A stretch of DNA of 64,000 nt from UBA8110 sp964597275 (GTDB taxonomy: Bacteria > SAR324 > NAC60-12), in assembly GCA_964597275.1 (NCBI GenBank), contig CAZQXS010000002.1, positions 1-64,000 on the forward strand, in the 5' to 3' direction. Shown piece after piece: positions 16,857 through 26,229 of the stretch; positions within the stretch are counted from its first letter, which is position 1, and each line of letters starts with the position of its first letter. The notes under the pieces are model-generated. The model worked only from the letters and a program-made list of their open reading frames with translations, did not search any database and was not told the DNA's origin. Position numbers and translations under genes: made by a program.

Positions 16857-18443
16857 ATGGTTGATGTTGCAAAACGCAGGCGGCTGGGGCAGGAACGCTC
16901 CGGAGGCCGTGCGGCCCGCAGAGCCTTGCGGAAAGCCGAAACCCCGCAGGTCGTGCAGGCCGGAATGCTGGGAGGCGCGTACAAGCCCTTGCGAGAGGCC
17001 GATTTGGAGAAAATCCACTACGCGGCGCTGGAAATCCTCGAAACCGTGGGCATCGGCGAGGCTACCCCGGAGGTGATCGAACTGGCGACCGAGCGCGGCT
17101 GCATCCTCAGCGAGGCCGGGCGACTCTGCTTTCCTCGCGCCTTGGTTGAAGATGTGCTGGCTCAAGCCGCCAACGAGTATGTGGTGCAGAGCCGTAACCC
17201 CGCCCATGCGGATTTGCAGGTGGGCGGCTATCGCGTGCATTACGCCACCAGCGGCGAGGCGGTCACGATCTTTGAATACTCCTCCAAAACCTTCCGGCCC
17301 TCCACCCTGCTCGACCTCTACGATGCTTGCCGGCTCACCGATCGACTCGAACACATTCACCAGTTCGGACAAACCGTGATTCCCACCGAGATCACGGACC
17401 TCGACGAACACGACCTGAATGTCGCTTACGCGCTAGTGGCGGGGACGGAGAAGCCCTTCGAGATGACCTTCAACCGCGCCCGGAACATCAAGCCTGCGGT
17501 GGAGCTGTTCGACATGGTTTTGGGCGGCACAGGACGATTTGCCGAAAAGCCCTTCTGCACCTTCGGCGGCTGCCCCATCGTCTCGCCTCTGCGCTTCGGT
17601 GAGGACAGTCTGGACATTCTCGTTGAAACCAGCCGTCTGGGCCTGATCAACGACATCGCCATCGCTCCGCAGGCCGGAGCTACCGCCCCCGCGCCGCTGG
17701 CAGGCTCGTTGGCGCAAGTGACGGCAGAAGGCTTGGCGTGTCTGGCGATTGTGAACCTCATCCGTCCGGGCTGTCCGATGAGCTTTGCGATCTGGCCCTT
17801 CATCAGCGATTTGCGCACCGGCTCCTTTTCCGGAGGCAGTGGTGAGGAAGCTCTGATCGTCGCGGCGGCGGTACAGATCGGGAAGTTCTACAACCTGCCG
17901 ACCACCGTGCCCTCCAGCATGACCGACTCCAAAATTCCGGATGCGCAGGCAGGCTACGAAAAAGGCATCAGCGCCGTGCTGGCCGGACTGGCGGGCGGCA
18001 ACCGGATTCTGGAATCGGCGGGGATGCTCGGCAGCCTGATGGGCTGTTCCTTCGAGGCGCTGGTGATCGACAACGACATGCTCGGCATGGTGCAGCGCGT
18101 GATTCGCGGCATCGAGGTCACGGACGAAACCCTGAGTCTGGACGTGATCAAAGAGGTTGCGCTGGGACCGGGGCACTACCTCGGACACCCCCAAACGCTG
18201 GAGCGGATGCAGAGCGAGTTTTTGTACCCGAAGCTCGCCGACCGCGCTACCCCCGGAGCTTGGGAGCAGGACGGCTCCAAGGACATGCTCGAACGCGCTC
18301 ACGAAACCGCCCGTGAAATTCTGTCCGCCCACTACCCGGATCACCTTGACCCAAAAACCGATGCGGCGATTCGAGCAAAATTCCCGATTCTGCTGCCCCG
18401 CGATGCCATGAAACCCAGTTCCCGCTGGACTCCCGTAACTTGA
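16857..18443 (+). CDS. MttB-superfamily (trimethylamine methyltransferase-like) protein without pyrrolysine
   Basis: 528 aa TIM-barrel protein. It matches the MttB family through LREADLEKIHYAALEILETVG near the N-terminus (~44-64), CPIVSPLRFGEDSL, the MSFAIWPFISDLRTG barrel segment, and the C-terminal GPGHYLGHPQTLERMQSEF. Archaeal MttB uses an in-frame TAG (pyrrolysine). This gene is uninterrupted, so it belongs to the larger non-Pyl group whose characterised members demethylate glycine betaine, proline betaine or carnitine onto a corrinoid protein. No corrinoid protein is in the window. The ATG follows the mutL stop directly, and aminotransferase and TMADH-like genes follow at 10 and 6 bases, suggesting one catabolic unit. 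Confidence 0.85.
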   Translation: MVDVAKRRRLGQERSGGRAARRALRKAETPQVVQAGMLGGAYKPLREADLEKIHYAALEILETVGIGEATPEVIELATERGCILSEAGRLCFPRALVEDVLAQAANEYVVQSRNPAHADLQVGGYRVHYATSGEAVTIFEYSSKTFRPSTLLDLYDACRLTDRLEHIHQFGQTVIPTEITDLDEHDLNVAYALVAGTEKPFEMTFNRARNIKPAVELFDMVLGGTGRFAEKPFCTFGGCPIVSPLRFGEDSLDILVETSRLGLINDIAIAPQAGATAPAPLAGSLAQVTAEGLACLAIVNLIRPGCPMSFAIWPFISDLRTGSFSGGSGEEALIVAAAVQIGKFYNLPTTVPSSMTDSKIPDAQAGYEKGISAVLAGLAGGNRILESAGMLGSLMGCSFEALVIDNDMLGMVQRVIRGIEVTDETLSLDVIKEVALGPGHYLGHPQTLERMQSEFLYPKLADRATPGAWEQDGSKDMLERAHETAREILSAHYPDHLDPKTDAAIRAKFPILLPRDAMKPSSRWTPVT

Positions 18444-18453
18444 TGAGATTGCC

Positions 18454-19845
18454 ATGAGCCTAGAAAACTTTGAACAAATCCGAAGCTTCGACAACGAGAA
18501 CTTCGTGCATCCGTGGGAGAGCATGAAGGCCGTCGGAAGCAACACCCGCACGTTTGCGGAAAATGCGGAAGGCATCTACCTCTATGACGAAAACGGCCAG
18601 AAGCTGATTGACGGCCCCGGCGGGATGTGGTGCGTGCAGATCGGCTACGGACGCAAGGAGATGGCCGAGGCGATTGCCGAACAAGTCCTCAAGATGCCGT
18701 ACTACTCGCCGTGGAACATGAGCGCGTCACCGAGCGCGGTGTTGGCCAACAAACTGGCCGAGTTAGCTCCGGGAGACCTGAACCACGTCTTCTTCACAAC
18801 CTGCGGCTCCACTGCGGTGGACACCGCCATCCGCTTCGTGCAGTTCTACAACAACGTGCGGGGCTTCCCCCGGAAGAAGCGAATCATCTCGCGGGAAAAA
18901 GCCTACCACGGCAGCACCTTCCTCAGCGCGACCATGAGCGGCAAGGCCCGTGACAAGGATTGGCTGGACACCGCCCGCGAACTGGTGCATTTCCTCCCGG
19001 ATGTCAACCCCAGCCGCCGCCCGGAAGGAGTGGGCCTTGAGGAGTTTCTTGAGGCAAAAATCAGTGATCTCGAAACGGCGATCCAGACGCTCGGCGCAGA
19101 GAACGTCGGTGCCTTCATCGCCGAGCCGGTGCTGGCTTCCGGCGGGGTGATCGTCCCGCCCGCAGGCTATCACCAACGCTGTCTGGAGGTCTGCCGCAAG
19201 CACGATGTGCTGTACATCTCCGATGAGGTCGTGACGGGGTTTGGCCGTTTGGGGCACTGGTTTGCGTCCAAGGAGGTGTTCGGCATCGAGCCGGACCTGA
19301 TCACCTGTGCCAAGGGGCTGACCTCCGGCTATGTGCCGATGGGCGCCTGCCTGATCTCCGACCGCATCTTCCGCGAAATCTCCGGAGAACGCTCGCAGGG
19401 CGCGTCCTTCAGCAACGGCTACACCTACTCCGGACATCCCGTGGCCGCCGCCGCCGCGCTCAAGAACTTGGAGATCATTGAAAACGAGGGACTGCTGGAG
19501 CATGTCCGCGAAATCTCGCCCTACTTTCAGCAGCGGCTCCGGGAACTGCGCAAGCTGCCGCTGGTGGGCGACACCCGTGGCGTCGGGCTGGTCGGTTGCA
19601 TTGAGGGCTGCATCGTGGATCCGGACAATCCGGACGCGCTGGCCATGGACATAGCGATGGGTTCGCGCATTGACAAGCACTGCCAGGCACTGGGGCTGAT
19701 CGTGCGTCCGCTTTTGAACATGTGCGTGTTCTCGCCCCCGCTGATCATCACCCCGGAGCAGATTGACGAAATGTTCAACCTCCTCGAACAGGGCATCCTC
19801 CGGGCGACGGAGGACTTGCGCCAAGAAGGTTTGTGGAAAGGATAA
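18454..19845 (+). CDS. Class III omega-aminotransferase
   Basis: 463 aa PLP enzyme. The Schiff-base lysine is K287 in CAKGLTSGYVPMGA, the PLP-ring aspartate D257 in ISDEVVTGFGR, and substrate- and PLP-contact motifs STAVDTAIR and YHGSTF are present. The closest described relatives by pattern are putrescine/spermidine- or taurine-pyruvate aminotransferases (SpuC-like). It probably transaminates a terminal amine to an aldehyde with pyruvate as acceptor. With the agmatinase-family enzyme, Pot-type importer and PuuC-like aldehyde dehydrogenase elsewhere in the window, putrescine or a related omega-amine is a reasonable guess. It sits between the MttB-like gene and the TMADH-like flavoprotein. Confidence 0.85.
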   Translation: MSLENFEQIRSFDNENFVHPWESMKAVGSNTRTFAENAEGIYLYDENGQKLIDGPGGMWCVQIGYGRKEMAEAIAEQVLKMPYYSPWNMSASPSAVLANKLAELAPGDLNHVFFTTCGSTAVDTAIRFVQFYNNVRGFPRKKRIISREKAYHGSTFLSATMSGKARDKDWLDTARELVHFLPDVNPSRRPEGVGLEEFLEAKISDLETAIQTLGAENVGAFIAEPVLASGGVIVPPAGYHQRCLEVCRKHDVLYISDEVVTGFGRLGHWFASKEVFGIEPDLITCAKGLTSGYVPMGACLISDRIFREISGERSQGASFSNGYTYSGHPVAAAAALKNLEIIENEGLLEHVREISPYFQQRLRELRKLPLVGDTRGVGLVGCIEGCIVDPDNPDALAMDIAMGSRIDKHCQALGLIVRPLLNMCVFSPPLIITPEQIDEMFNLLEQGILRATEDLRQEGLWKG

Positions 19846-19851
19846 TCCAAG

Positions 19852-21954
19852 ATGACACAACGCGATCCCCGCTACGACATTCTCTTTGAGCCGGTGCAAA
19901 TTGGTCCGGTGACGGCCCGCAACCGCTTTTACCAAGTGCCGCACTGCAACGGCATGGGCTATGTGCGGCCCAACACGCTCGCCGCCATGCGCGGCATCAA
20001 GGCCGAGGGTGGCTGGGCGGTGGTCTGCACCGAGGAGGTGGAAATCCACGCCAACTCCGACAACGGCTCGGCGGCGGAAGGGCGGCTCTGGGACGACGGC
20101 GACATTCCGGCACTGGCGAAAATGGCAACCGCGGTGCATGAGCATGGGGCGCTGGCCGGAATCGAGCTCGTTCACGGCGGCTATTCCAACGCCAACCACT
20201 ACAGCCGGATTCCACCGATTGCCCCCAGCGTGGCCTCCGTCAATTCCTACGATCCGGTGCAGGCGCGTGCGATGACCAAGGCCGACATCCGCGATTTTCG
20301 CAAATGGCACCGTCAGGCGGCCCTGCGGGGCAAGCAAGCGGGCTTCGATCTCGTTTATGTCTATGCCGGGCACAACCTGACGCTACTGATGCACTTCCTC
20401 TCCCGCCGCTTCAACCAGCGCACAGACGAATACGGCGGCTCGCTGGAGAATCGGGTGCGCCTCTTCCGGGAGGTGCTGGAAGACACCAAGGAGGCCGTGG
20501 GCGACCACTGTGCCATTGCGGTGCGTTTTGCGGTGGATGAACTGCTCGGCCCCAAAGGCATCACCAGCGAAAACGAAGGCCGAGAGGTCATCGAGATGCT
20601 GGCGGAGTTGCCGGACCTCTGGGACGTGAACATCAGCGAGTGGGAAAACGACTCGGCCACCTCGCGCTTTGAGAAAGAGGGCTATCAGGAACCGTACATC
20701 GGCTTCGTCAAGTCGCTCACCTCCAAGCCCGTGGTGGGCGTGGGGCGCTACACCTCCCCGGACACGATGGTTTCGCTGATCCAGCGCGGCGTGATGGACA
20801 TGATCGGCGCGGCGCGGCCCTCGATTGCCGATCCGTTCCTGCCCAAGAAAATCGAGGAGGGCCGCCTTGACGAAATCCGAGAGTGCATCGGCTGCAACAT
20901 CTGCGTCGCCGGAGACTGGCTGTCGGTGCCGATGCGCTGCACGCAGAACCCGACGATGGGCGAGGAGTGGCGACGGGGCTGGCATCCAGAGAAAATCGAA
21001 GCCCGCAAGAGCGACGAGGGGGTGTTGGTCGTGGGCGGCGGACCTGCCGGGCTGGAATGCGCCCTCGCGCTCGGCCAGCGCGGCTATCGTGTGATGCTGG
21101 CGGAAGCCTCGGAGGAACTTGGCGGGCGCGTCAGCCGAGAAAGCCGACAGCCCGGACTCGCCGAGTGGGGACGTGTGCGGGATTATCGGGTAACGCTGCT
21201 GGAGAAGCTGGAGCATGTGACCCTTTACCGGGGAAGCGAACTGAGCGCGGACGACATCCTGGAGTTCAGCGCGAAAGACAAATTCGGATTCTCCCATGTG
21301 TTTCTGGCGACTGGAGCGACATGGAGGCGGGACGGCATTGCGCGGGAACACCGCGAGCCGATTCCAGGATTGGATCGTATGACCGTACTCACCCCGGACG
21401 ATCTGATGGACGGACTTTCCGCAAGCGGGCGGGTGGTGATTTTTGACGACGAGCATTACTACATGGGCGGGGTGCTGGCCGAAAAGCTGCGGCTCGATGG
21501 CCATGAGGTTCGGCTGGTCACTCCGGCTCCCGATGTTTCCAACTGGACGCACCACACGATGGAGCAAGGGCGCATCCAGACGCGACTGTTGGAACTCGGC
21601 GTGGAACTCGCGCCGCAACACAATCTTGTTTCCGTGCATTCCGGGGAAGTCGAATTGACCTGTGTCTTCACGGATCGGCGCACGCGCCATGCCTGCGACA
21701 CCTTGGTGTTGGTCACGGAACGCCTGCCGAACAACGGGCTGCACCATGCCTTGCAGGCCAACCCGGAAGCACTCGCTCATGCGGGCATCAAGACGCTCCG
21801 CTGCATCGGCGACTGCTTCGCGCCCGGAATCATCGCCGCCGCCGTGCATTCCGGCCACCTCGCCGCCCGCGAATTTGAGGCCGAGGCTCCGGGCGAGGTT
21901 CCGTTCCTGCGCGAGCGCGTGGTGGTGGAAGGGGTTGACTTCTCAGGGTTTTGA
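19852..21954 (+). CDS. Trimethylamine dehydrogenase-like iron-sulfur flavoprotein
   Basis: 700 aa, the full TMADH/DMADH layout: an N-terminal FMN TIM barrel of the old-yellow-enzyme type, a 4Fe-4S site, then FAD/NAD-like Rossmann domains (VLVVGGGPAGLECAL). The cysteine that carries covalent FMN in TMADH is kept (C32 in FYQVPHCNGMGY). Cluster ligands are C345, C348, C351 and C363. Of the three aromatic residues that bind trimethylammonium, the Tyr60 equivalent is glutamate (E62), the Trp264 region keeps a Trp, and the Trp355 position is shifted. The substrate is therefore probably another N-methyl amine, such as dimethylglycine (DgcA belongs to this family). Electrons would pass to an ETF-type acceptor not encoded here. 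Confidence 0.85.
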   Translation: MTQRDPRYDILFEPVQIGPVTARNRFYQVPHCNGMGYVRPNTLAAMRGIKAEGGWAVVCTEEVEIHANSDNGSAAEGRLWDDGDIPALAKMATAVHEHGALAGIELVHGGYSNANHYSRIPPIAPSVASVNSYDPVQARAMTKADIRDFRKWHRQAALRGKQAGFDLVYVYAGHNLTLLMHFLSRRFNQRTDEYGGSLENRVRLFREVLEDTKEAVGDHCAIAVRFAVDELLGPKGITSENEGREVIEMLAELPDLWDVNISEWENDSATSRFEKEGYQEPYIGFVKSLTSKPVVGVGRYTSPDTMVSLIQRGVMDMIGAARPSIADPFLPKKIEEGRLDEIRECIGCNICVAGDWLSVPMRCTQNPTMGEEWRRGWHPEKIEARKSDEGVLVVGGGPAGLECALALGQRGYRVMLAEASEELGGRVSRESRQPGLAEWGRVRDYRVTLLEKLEHVTLYRGSELSADDILEFSAKDKFGFSHVFLATGATWRRDGIAREHREPIPGLDRMTVLTPDDLMDGLSASGRVVIFDDEHYYMGGVLAEKLRLDGHEVRLVTPAPDVSNWTHHTMEQGRIQTRLLELGVELAPQHNLVSVHSGEVELTCVFTDRRTRHACDTLVLVTERLPNNGLHHALQANPEALAHAGIKTLRCIGDCFAPGIIAAAVHSGHLAAREFEAEAPGEVPFLRERVVVEGVDFSGF

Positions 21955-22014
21955 GCCTATAGTTGCTGGGTTTTGGCTGGATTGGAGTATTCTTTGTGAA
22001 ATTCGGCCAACATC

Positions 22015-22098
22015 GTCATTCCGGACGAAGCAAAGCGGAGACCCGGAATCCAGAGCAAACGGCCGTGTGGACTGAATTCCCGCCTGCGCGGGAATGAC
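22015..22098. repeat. Dispersed palindromic repeat, family B (copy 1)
   Basis: Starts GTCATTCCGG and ends CGGGAATGAC, forming a hairpin with internal GAGACCCGGAATCCAGAG. It is almost identical in its core to 34533-34615. It occupies the gap between the TMADH-like gene and the binding-protein gene. Confidence 0.85.
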
Positions 22099-22192
22099 AA
22101 GGAATTGTGGATCAACCGGAATGGCTTTAGCGGTCAGAGCAATTTCGTTTTTTCAGTGAATTCAAAGCCAAACCATTGCAAGGAGAGAGACA

Positions 22193-23257
22193 ATGAAACA
22201 GACACTCAAACGCATGGCCGGGGCGGTCCTCGGACTGCTGATGCTGGGAGGCGTCGCGCACGCCGGAGGCGAAGAACTAGTGGTGTTCGACTGGGCAGGG
22301 TATGACGACCCGGCCTTCATGGATGCCTATGTGAAGAAGCACGGCAGCATGCCCACCTTCGCGTTTTTCGCGGACGAGGAAGAGGCGTTCCAGAAAATCC
22401 GGGCGGGCTTCCGGGCCGATCTGGCGCATCCCTGCTCGCAGTCGGTGGTGAAGTGGCGCGAAGCCGGGATCATCGAACCTATTGACACCTCGCGGCTCAA
22501 GAACTGGTCTAAGGTGATTTCAAACTTCCGCAACATGGAAGGCTTCGCGGTGGACGGCCAGCAGTGGGTGGTGCCCGTTGATTGGGGTGCCACGGCCATG
22601 ACCTACCGCACGGACCAGGTCAGTGCCGCCGATGCCGCCACCTTGCAGTCCTTCGCCAATCCGAAGTTCCAAGGGCGCGTCTCTGTGGGTGACAACGTGG
22701 ACGATGCTTACGGGCTGGCGTTCCTCGCCATTGGCATCACGGACTGGACCACAGCGACCGATGCCGATTTGGACAAGGCATCCGCCTTTTTGCGGAAAGT
22801 CCACCAGAACGTCCGCACCTACTGGCAGGATCCCGCCGAACTGCGCCAGCTCATGGCCAGCGGGGAAATCCTGATCTCGTGGGCGTGGAACGAAGTCGCG
22901 GTGATTCTGGCGGGAGAGGGGCATCCGGTGGCCCTGAAGCGTGACACCAAGGAGGGCGCGTCCACCTGGGTGTGCGGCTACGTGAACATGGTGGATGGGC
23001 CGAACAGCGAGGACATGCTTTACGACTTCCTTGACGCTTGGCTGGATGATGCCACGGCGACCTATCTGGTCACGGCGTGGGGCTACGGCCACACCAATGG
23101 CGTGGCGATGAACGCCCTAGGGGCCGATGCCTTGGCCGACCTTGGCTTTGGCAGCATCGAGAGCTACTCCAAGAACACGCTCTGGCAGGCACCGCTGAAC
23201 TCCAGAATGCGCGAGAAGATGATCAAGGAATTCGAGCTGATCAAGGCCGGATTCTGA
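22193..23257 (+). CDS. Periplasmic substrate-binding protein, PotD/PotF-like
   Basis: 354 aa, with AGGAGAG 6 bases before the ATG. A cleavable signal peptide is visible (MKQTLKRMAGAVLGLLMLGG...AHA|GG). The mature domain has the spermidine/putrescine-binding layout: VVFDWAGYDDPAF at the start, KIRAGFRADLAHPCSQSV, VVPVDWGATAMTYR and ISWAWNEVA. It would bind a small cationic or zwitterionic solute (polyamine, betaine or guanidino compound) for an ABC importer. The matching permeases and ATPase are on the opposite strand just downstream. The stop codons of this gene and the agmatinase-family gene are immediately adjacent, tail to tail, so both transcripts must read into each other. Confidence 0.87.
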   Translation: MKQTLKRMAGAVLGLLMLGGVAHAGGEELVVFDWAGYDDPAFMDAYVKKHGSMPTFAFFADEEEAFQKIRAGFRADLAHPCSQSVVKWREAGIIEPIDTSRLKNWSKVISNFRNMEGFAVDGQQWVVPVDWGATAMTYRTDQVSAADAATLQSFANPKFQGRVSVGDNVDDAYGLAFLAIGITDWTTATDADLDKASAFLRKVHQNVRTYWQDPAELRQLMASGEILISWAWNEVAVILAGEGHPVALKRDTKEGASTWVCGYVNMVDGPNSEDMLYDFLDAWLDDATATYLVTAWGYGHTNGVAMNALGADALADLGFGSIESYSKNTLWQAPLNSRMREKMIKEFELIKAGF

Positions 23258-24265
23258 TCAGCCTGCGGCAAAGCCGCTGGAGACTTCATCAAGCCGGGTG
23301 CCGATGTGCCCGGCCTGCGCCCCCTTCTTTTGCGCCAGCAGGCACAGGTAGTTGTGGCCGAGGGTTGCTGCCGCCAAGGCGGTGATCTCCGCATGGTCGT
23401 AGGCGGGCGCGACCTCCACAATGTCCATTCCAATCAAATTGAGATCACCCAAGGAGTGCAGGATCGGCAAGGCTTGGGCGGTACTCAAGCCTCCCACCAC
23501 CGGAGTCCCGGTTCCCGGAGCAAAGGCCGGGTCGAGACAATCCACGTCAAACGTGATGTAAACCGGATCGTCGGGGGAGACGATGTTATGGATCGTGTCA
23601 ATCACGGCCTGCACACCGTGGGCATGCACCCAAGGGGCGTGCAAAACGTTGAAGCCGTGAGTGCAGTAGTTCTGGGTCCGGATTCCGATTTGCACCGACT
23701 TTTCCGGAATCACGATTCCTTCCCGTGCGGCCCGCAAGAACATGGAGCCGTGATCCAGCCGCTCGCCGTCGTCATCCCATGTGTCCGAATGCGCGTCAAA
23801 GTGGATCAGGGAAAGCGGACCATGCACCTTGTGGTGGGCGCGGAGCAGGGGGTAGGTGATGAAGTGATCGCCCCCAAAACTCAAGAGTGAGGTGCCCTGC
23901 TTCAAAATCGTGTCCGCGTGCCTTTCCACCTTCTCCACCACATTTTGCGGATAGCCGTAGTCCAGCCAGACATCCCCGTAATCCACAACCGCCAAGTGAT
24001 CGAAAGGATCGAAGTTGAAGGGGAAGGCGTCCAGTGACGCGATTTCCGTAGAGGCCGCTCGAATTCCACGAGGCCCGAAGCGGGCTCCCGGACGGTTGCT
24101 GGTCGCGCAATCATACGGAATCCCGGTCACGGCCACGTCCACCCTGGTCAGGTCACGGGTGTAGTTGCGGCGCAAGAAACTGAGCGCCCCAGAGTAGGTC
24201 ATGTCATTCGAGCGACCGTATAAGCTTTCTCGGCGAAAAGCGCCGTCCCCCACTGGTTTCGTCAT
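23258..24265 (-). CDS. Ureohydrolase, agmatinase/arginase family
   Basis: 335 aa. All manganese ligands of the family are present: GGDHFITYP, HFDAHSDTWDD and FDVDCLDPAFAPGTGTP. The enzyme hydrolyses a guanidino compound to an amine plus urea. Agmatinase (giving putrescine), guanidinobutyrase and guanidinopropionase cannot be separated by eye. The N-terminus from GIPYDCATSNRPGARFGPRGIR is typical of the agmatinase branch. It is the last gene of the Rieske-PotB-PotC-PotA unit, 15 bases after potA. This suggests the imported or oxidised substrate carries, or yields, a guanidino group. An internal ATG at residue 22 is a possible alternative start. Confidence 0.87.
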   Translation of the reverse strand: MTKPVGDGAFRRESLYGRSNDMTYSGALSFLRRNYTRDLTRVDVAVTGIPYDCATSNRPGARFGPRGIRAASTEIASLDAFPFNFDPFDHLAVVDYGDVWLDYGYPQNVVEKVERHADTILKQGTSLLSFGGDHFITYPLLRAHHKVHGPLSLIHFDAHSDTWDDDGERLDHGSMFLRAAREGIVIPEKSVQIGIRTQNYCTHGFNVLHAPWVHAHGVQAVIDTIHNIVSPDDPVYITFDVDCLDPAFAPGTGTPVVGGLSTAQALPILHSLGDLNLIGMDIVEVAPAYDHAEITALAAATLGHNYLCLLAQKKGAQAGHIGTRLDEVSSGFAAG

Positions 24266-24280
24266 GTTCGGTTTGAAAGG

Positions 24281-25411
24281 CTAATTTTGAGATGAGGATT
24301 CCGCCAGCAGCACCAGCGATTCTGCGCCCCAGCCGACGCGGGTGGAGGCACCGTCTGGCAGCACACGCCGTCCGGCGGTGTTGCGCATCGAGATTGTCAA
24401 CGGGGTGTCGAGTCCCGCGACTGTGACGGTGTAGTAGGTCATGTCGCCAAGGTAAGCGCTTTCGAGGATTTCGCCCCGCAACTCGAACTCAGCGCGGTCC
24501 TGCTCGTCAAACAGCACGGTGAGCATTTCCGGACGAATGCCGATCGTCACGGCTCCGGGACTGACGGGAGCAGGGATTTGCTCCGGTGCAATCGTCACCG
24601 TGCCCAGCACTCCGGCATCCACGGTGGGGGCTTCGTCCGCCTCGGAAATCAGCGTTCCCTGAATGAAGTTCATCACGCCAATGAACGAGGCCACCCGCTT
24701 GGAAACGGGTCGGCGGTAGAGTTCCTGCGGCGAGGCCAGTTGGGCGATTTGGCCATCGAACATCACGGCGATCCGGTCGCTCATGGTCAGGGCTTCCTCC
24801 TGATCATGGGTGACGAGGATGAACGTGATGCCCACCGAACGCTGCAAGTGCCGCAGTTCCACCTGCATCTGCTCCCGGAGCTTCTTGTCGAGCGCGGAAA
24901 GCGGCTCGTCGAGCAGCAGCACCTTGGGTTGCATGACCAGCGCACGAGCCAGTGCCACCCGCTGCCGCTGGCCTCCGGAAAGCGCATACGCAGGCCGCTG
25001 GTTGTAGTCCGCCAAGTCCACCAGCTTCAGCACCTCGTTCACACGGCGGGTGGTTTCGGCCTTTCCGAGCTTGAGGCGCTTGAGTCCGTAACCGACATTC
25101 TCCTCCACGTTGAGGTGCGGAAAAATCGCGTAGGACTGGAACACCATGTTGGTCGGACGCTCGTTCGCCTCGACCCCCTGCATGGAGGTTCCGGCGATGG
25201 CGATGCTGCCGTCAGTGGGCTGCTCGAATCCGGCAATCATCCGGAGCAGGGTGGTCTTGCCGCATCCAGACGGTCCCAGCAACGAGAAGAACTCGCCCTC
25301 ACGGATGTTGGCGCTCACGCCGTTGACCGCTGCAACCGCCCCGAAATGCTTCACGACTCCATCCAGTTCCACGATGGGCCGGACCGTTTGCGTTGTTTGT
25401 GAATCCGTCAT
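24281..25411 (-). CDS. potA: ABC transporter ATPase, PotA-like
   Basis: 376 aa from ATG 25411, which overlaps the potC stop as ATGA. The same frame stays open far upstream, but the conserved domain begins right after this ATG, so longer starts are rejected. Motifs are Walker A GPSGCGKTT, Q-loop VFQSYAIFPH, signature LSGGQRQR, Walker B VLLLDEPLSALD and H-loop THDQEEAL. A C-terminal TOBE-type regulatory domain runs from ~270 to the end, as in PotA/PotG. It energises uptake of a polyamine- or betaine-like solute together with the PotB- and PotC-like permeases and the nearby binding protein. Confidence 0.92.
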   Translation of the reverse strand: MTDSQTTQTVRPIVELDGVVKHFGAVAAVNGVSANIREGEFFSLLGPSGCGKTTLLRMIAGFEQPTDGSIAIAGTSMQGVEANERPTNMVFQSYAIFPHLNVEENVGYGLKRLKLGKAETTRRVNEVLKLVDLADYNQRPAYALSGGQRQRVALARALVMQPKVLLLDEPLSALDKKLREQMQVELRHLQRSVGITFILVTHDQEEALTMSDRIAVMFDGQIAQLASPQELYRRPVSKRVASFIGVMNFIQGTLISEADEAPTVDAGVLGTVTIAPEQIPAPVSPGAVTIGIRPEMLTVLFDEQDRAEFELRGEILESAYLGDMTYYTVTVAGLDTPLTISMRNTAGRRVLPDGASTRVGWGAESLVLLAESSSQN

Positions 25412-26229
25412 GGTTCCGGCAGTCCTCCAAGTTGGACTTGCCCCCCCGTCAGCCGATTCATGCGCCTCCGGAAATACTCTCCGAGCGAGAGCAGCACCAG
25501 CGAAAGCAACAGCAGCAGAAAACCGAGTGCCATCACGCCCGGAAGCTTGGCCGGAAAGCGGAGCTGCCCCCAGATGTAAACGGGCAGGGTGGCTTGCGTG
25601 CCCGTCAGAAAAAACGCGATGATGAACTCGTCGAGCGAGAGCGTGAACGCGATCAGGAAGCTGGAGAGCAACCCCGGAGTGACCAGCGGCAGGATCACCC
25701 TCCGGAAAGTGCCCCAGCGCGTTTCGCCCAGGTCCAGCGAAGCTTCCTCCAGACTCTGGTCCATGTTCGCAAACGCCGAGGAGAGAATCGCAATCGAGAA
25801 GGGCATGCAGAGCAGGGTGTGCCCAAGGATCACCGTCCAAAGCGAGAGCGGCAGCCCCAACTGCATCAACACCACCAGCAGGGACACGCCGATGATGATC
25901 TCCGGAAGCACGAGGGGCAGCATCAGGAACGAGACCATCGCCTTCTTCCCGAAAAACTCGTAACGCGCCGAAGCCCGTGAGGCCAGCACACCGAGGCAGG
26001 TGCTGAGAATCGCGGTACTGATGGCCACGAGCAAGGAGTTTTGCAGAGAGCCTTGAAGCGAGGTTTCCTTGGCCAAGCCCGTGAACCAGCCCCAAGTGAA
26101 GCTCTTGAGGGGGAAGGCGATGATGGTGCTGTCGTTGAAGGCGAACACGGGCAGCAGCAGCACTGGAGCATAGAGGAACCCTAGGTAGGTGATCGCAAAC
26201 AGCTTCAGGGAGCGGGAGCGGTCGTTCAT
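25408..26229 (-). CDS. potC: ABC transporter permease, PotC-like
   Basis: 273 aa with six predicted membrane helices. The coupling (EAA) loop is EASLDLGETRWGTFRRVILPLVTPG, shown here in parts around residues ~160-185, and is the hallmark of this permease family. ATG 26229 overlaps the potB stop by four bases and its own stop overlaps the potA start, so the three are translationally coupled. The second permease of a PotABCD-type importer in the inner membrane. Substrate is set mainly by the binding protein. Confidence 0.92.
   Translation of the reverse strand: MNDRSRSLKLFAITYLGFLYAPVLLLPVFAFNDSTIIAFPLKSFTWGWFTGLAKETSLQGSLQNSLLVAISTAILSTCLGVLASRASARYEFFGKKAMVSFLMLPLVLPEIIIGVSLLVVLMQLGLPLSLWTVILGHTLLCMPFSIAILSSAFANMDQSLEEASLDLGETRWGTFRRVILPLVTPGLLSSFLIAFTLSLDEFIIAFFLTGTQATLPVYIWGQLRFPAKLPGVMALGFLLLLLSLVLLSLGEYFRRRMNRLTGGQVQLGGLPEP

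Noticed and set aside
25412..26095. Long N-terminal extension fused to PotA
   Set aside because: It is the wrong-frame reading of potC; the ATPase domain begins at the ATG that overlaps the potC stop.
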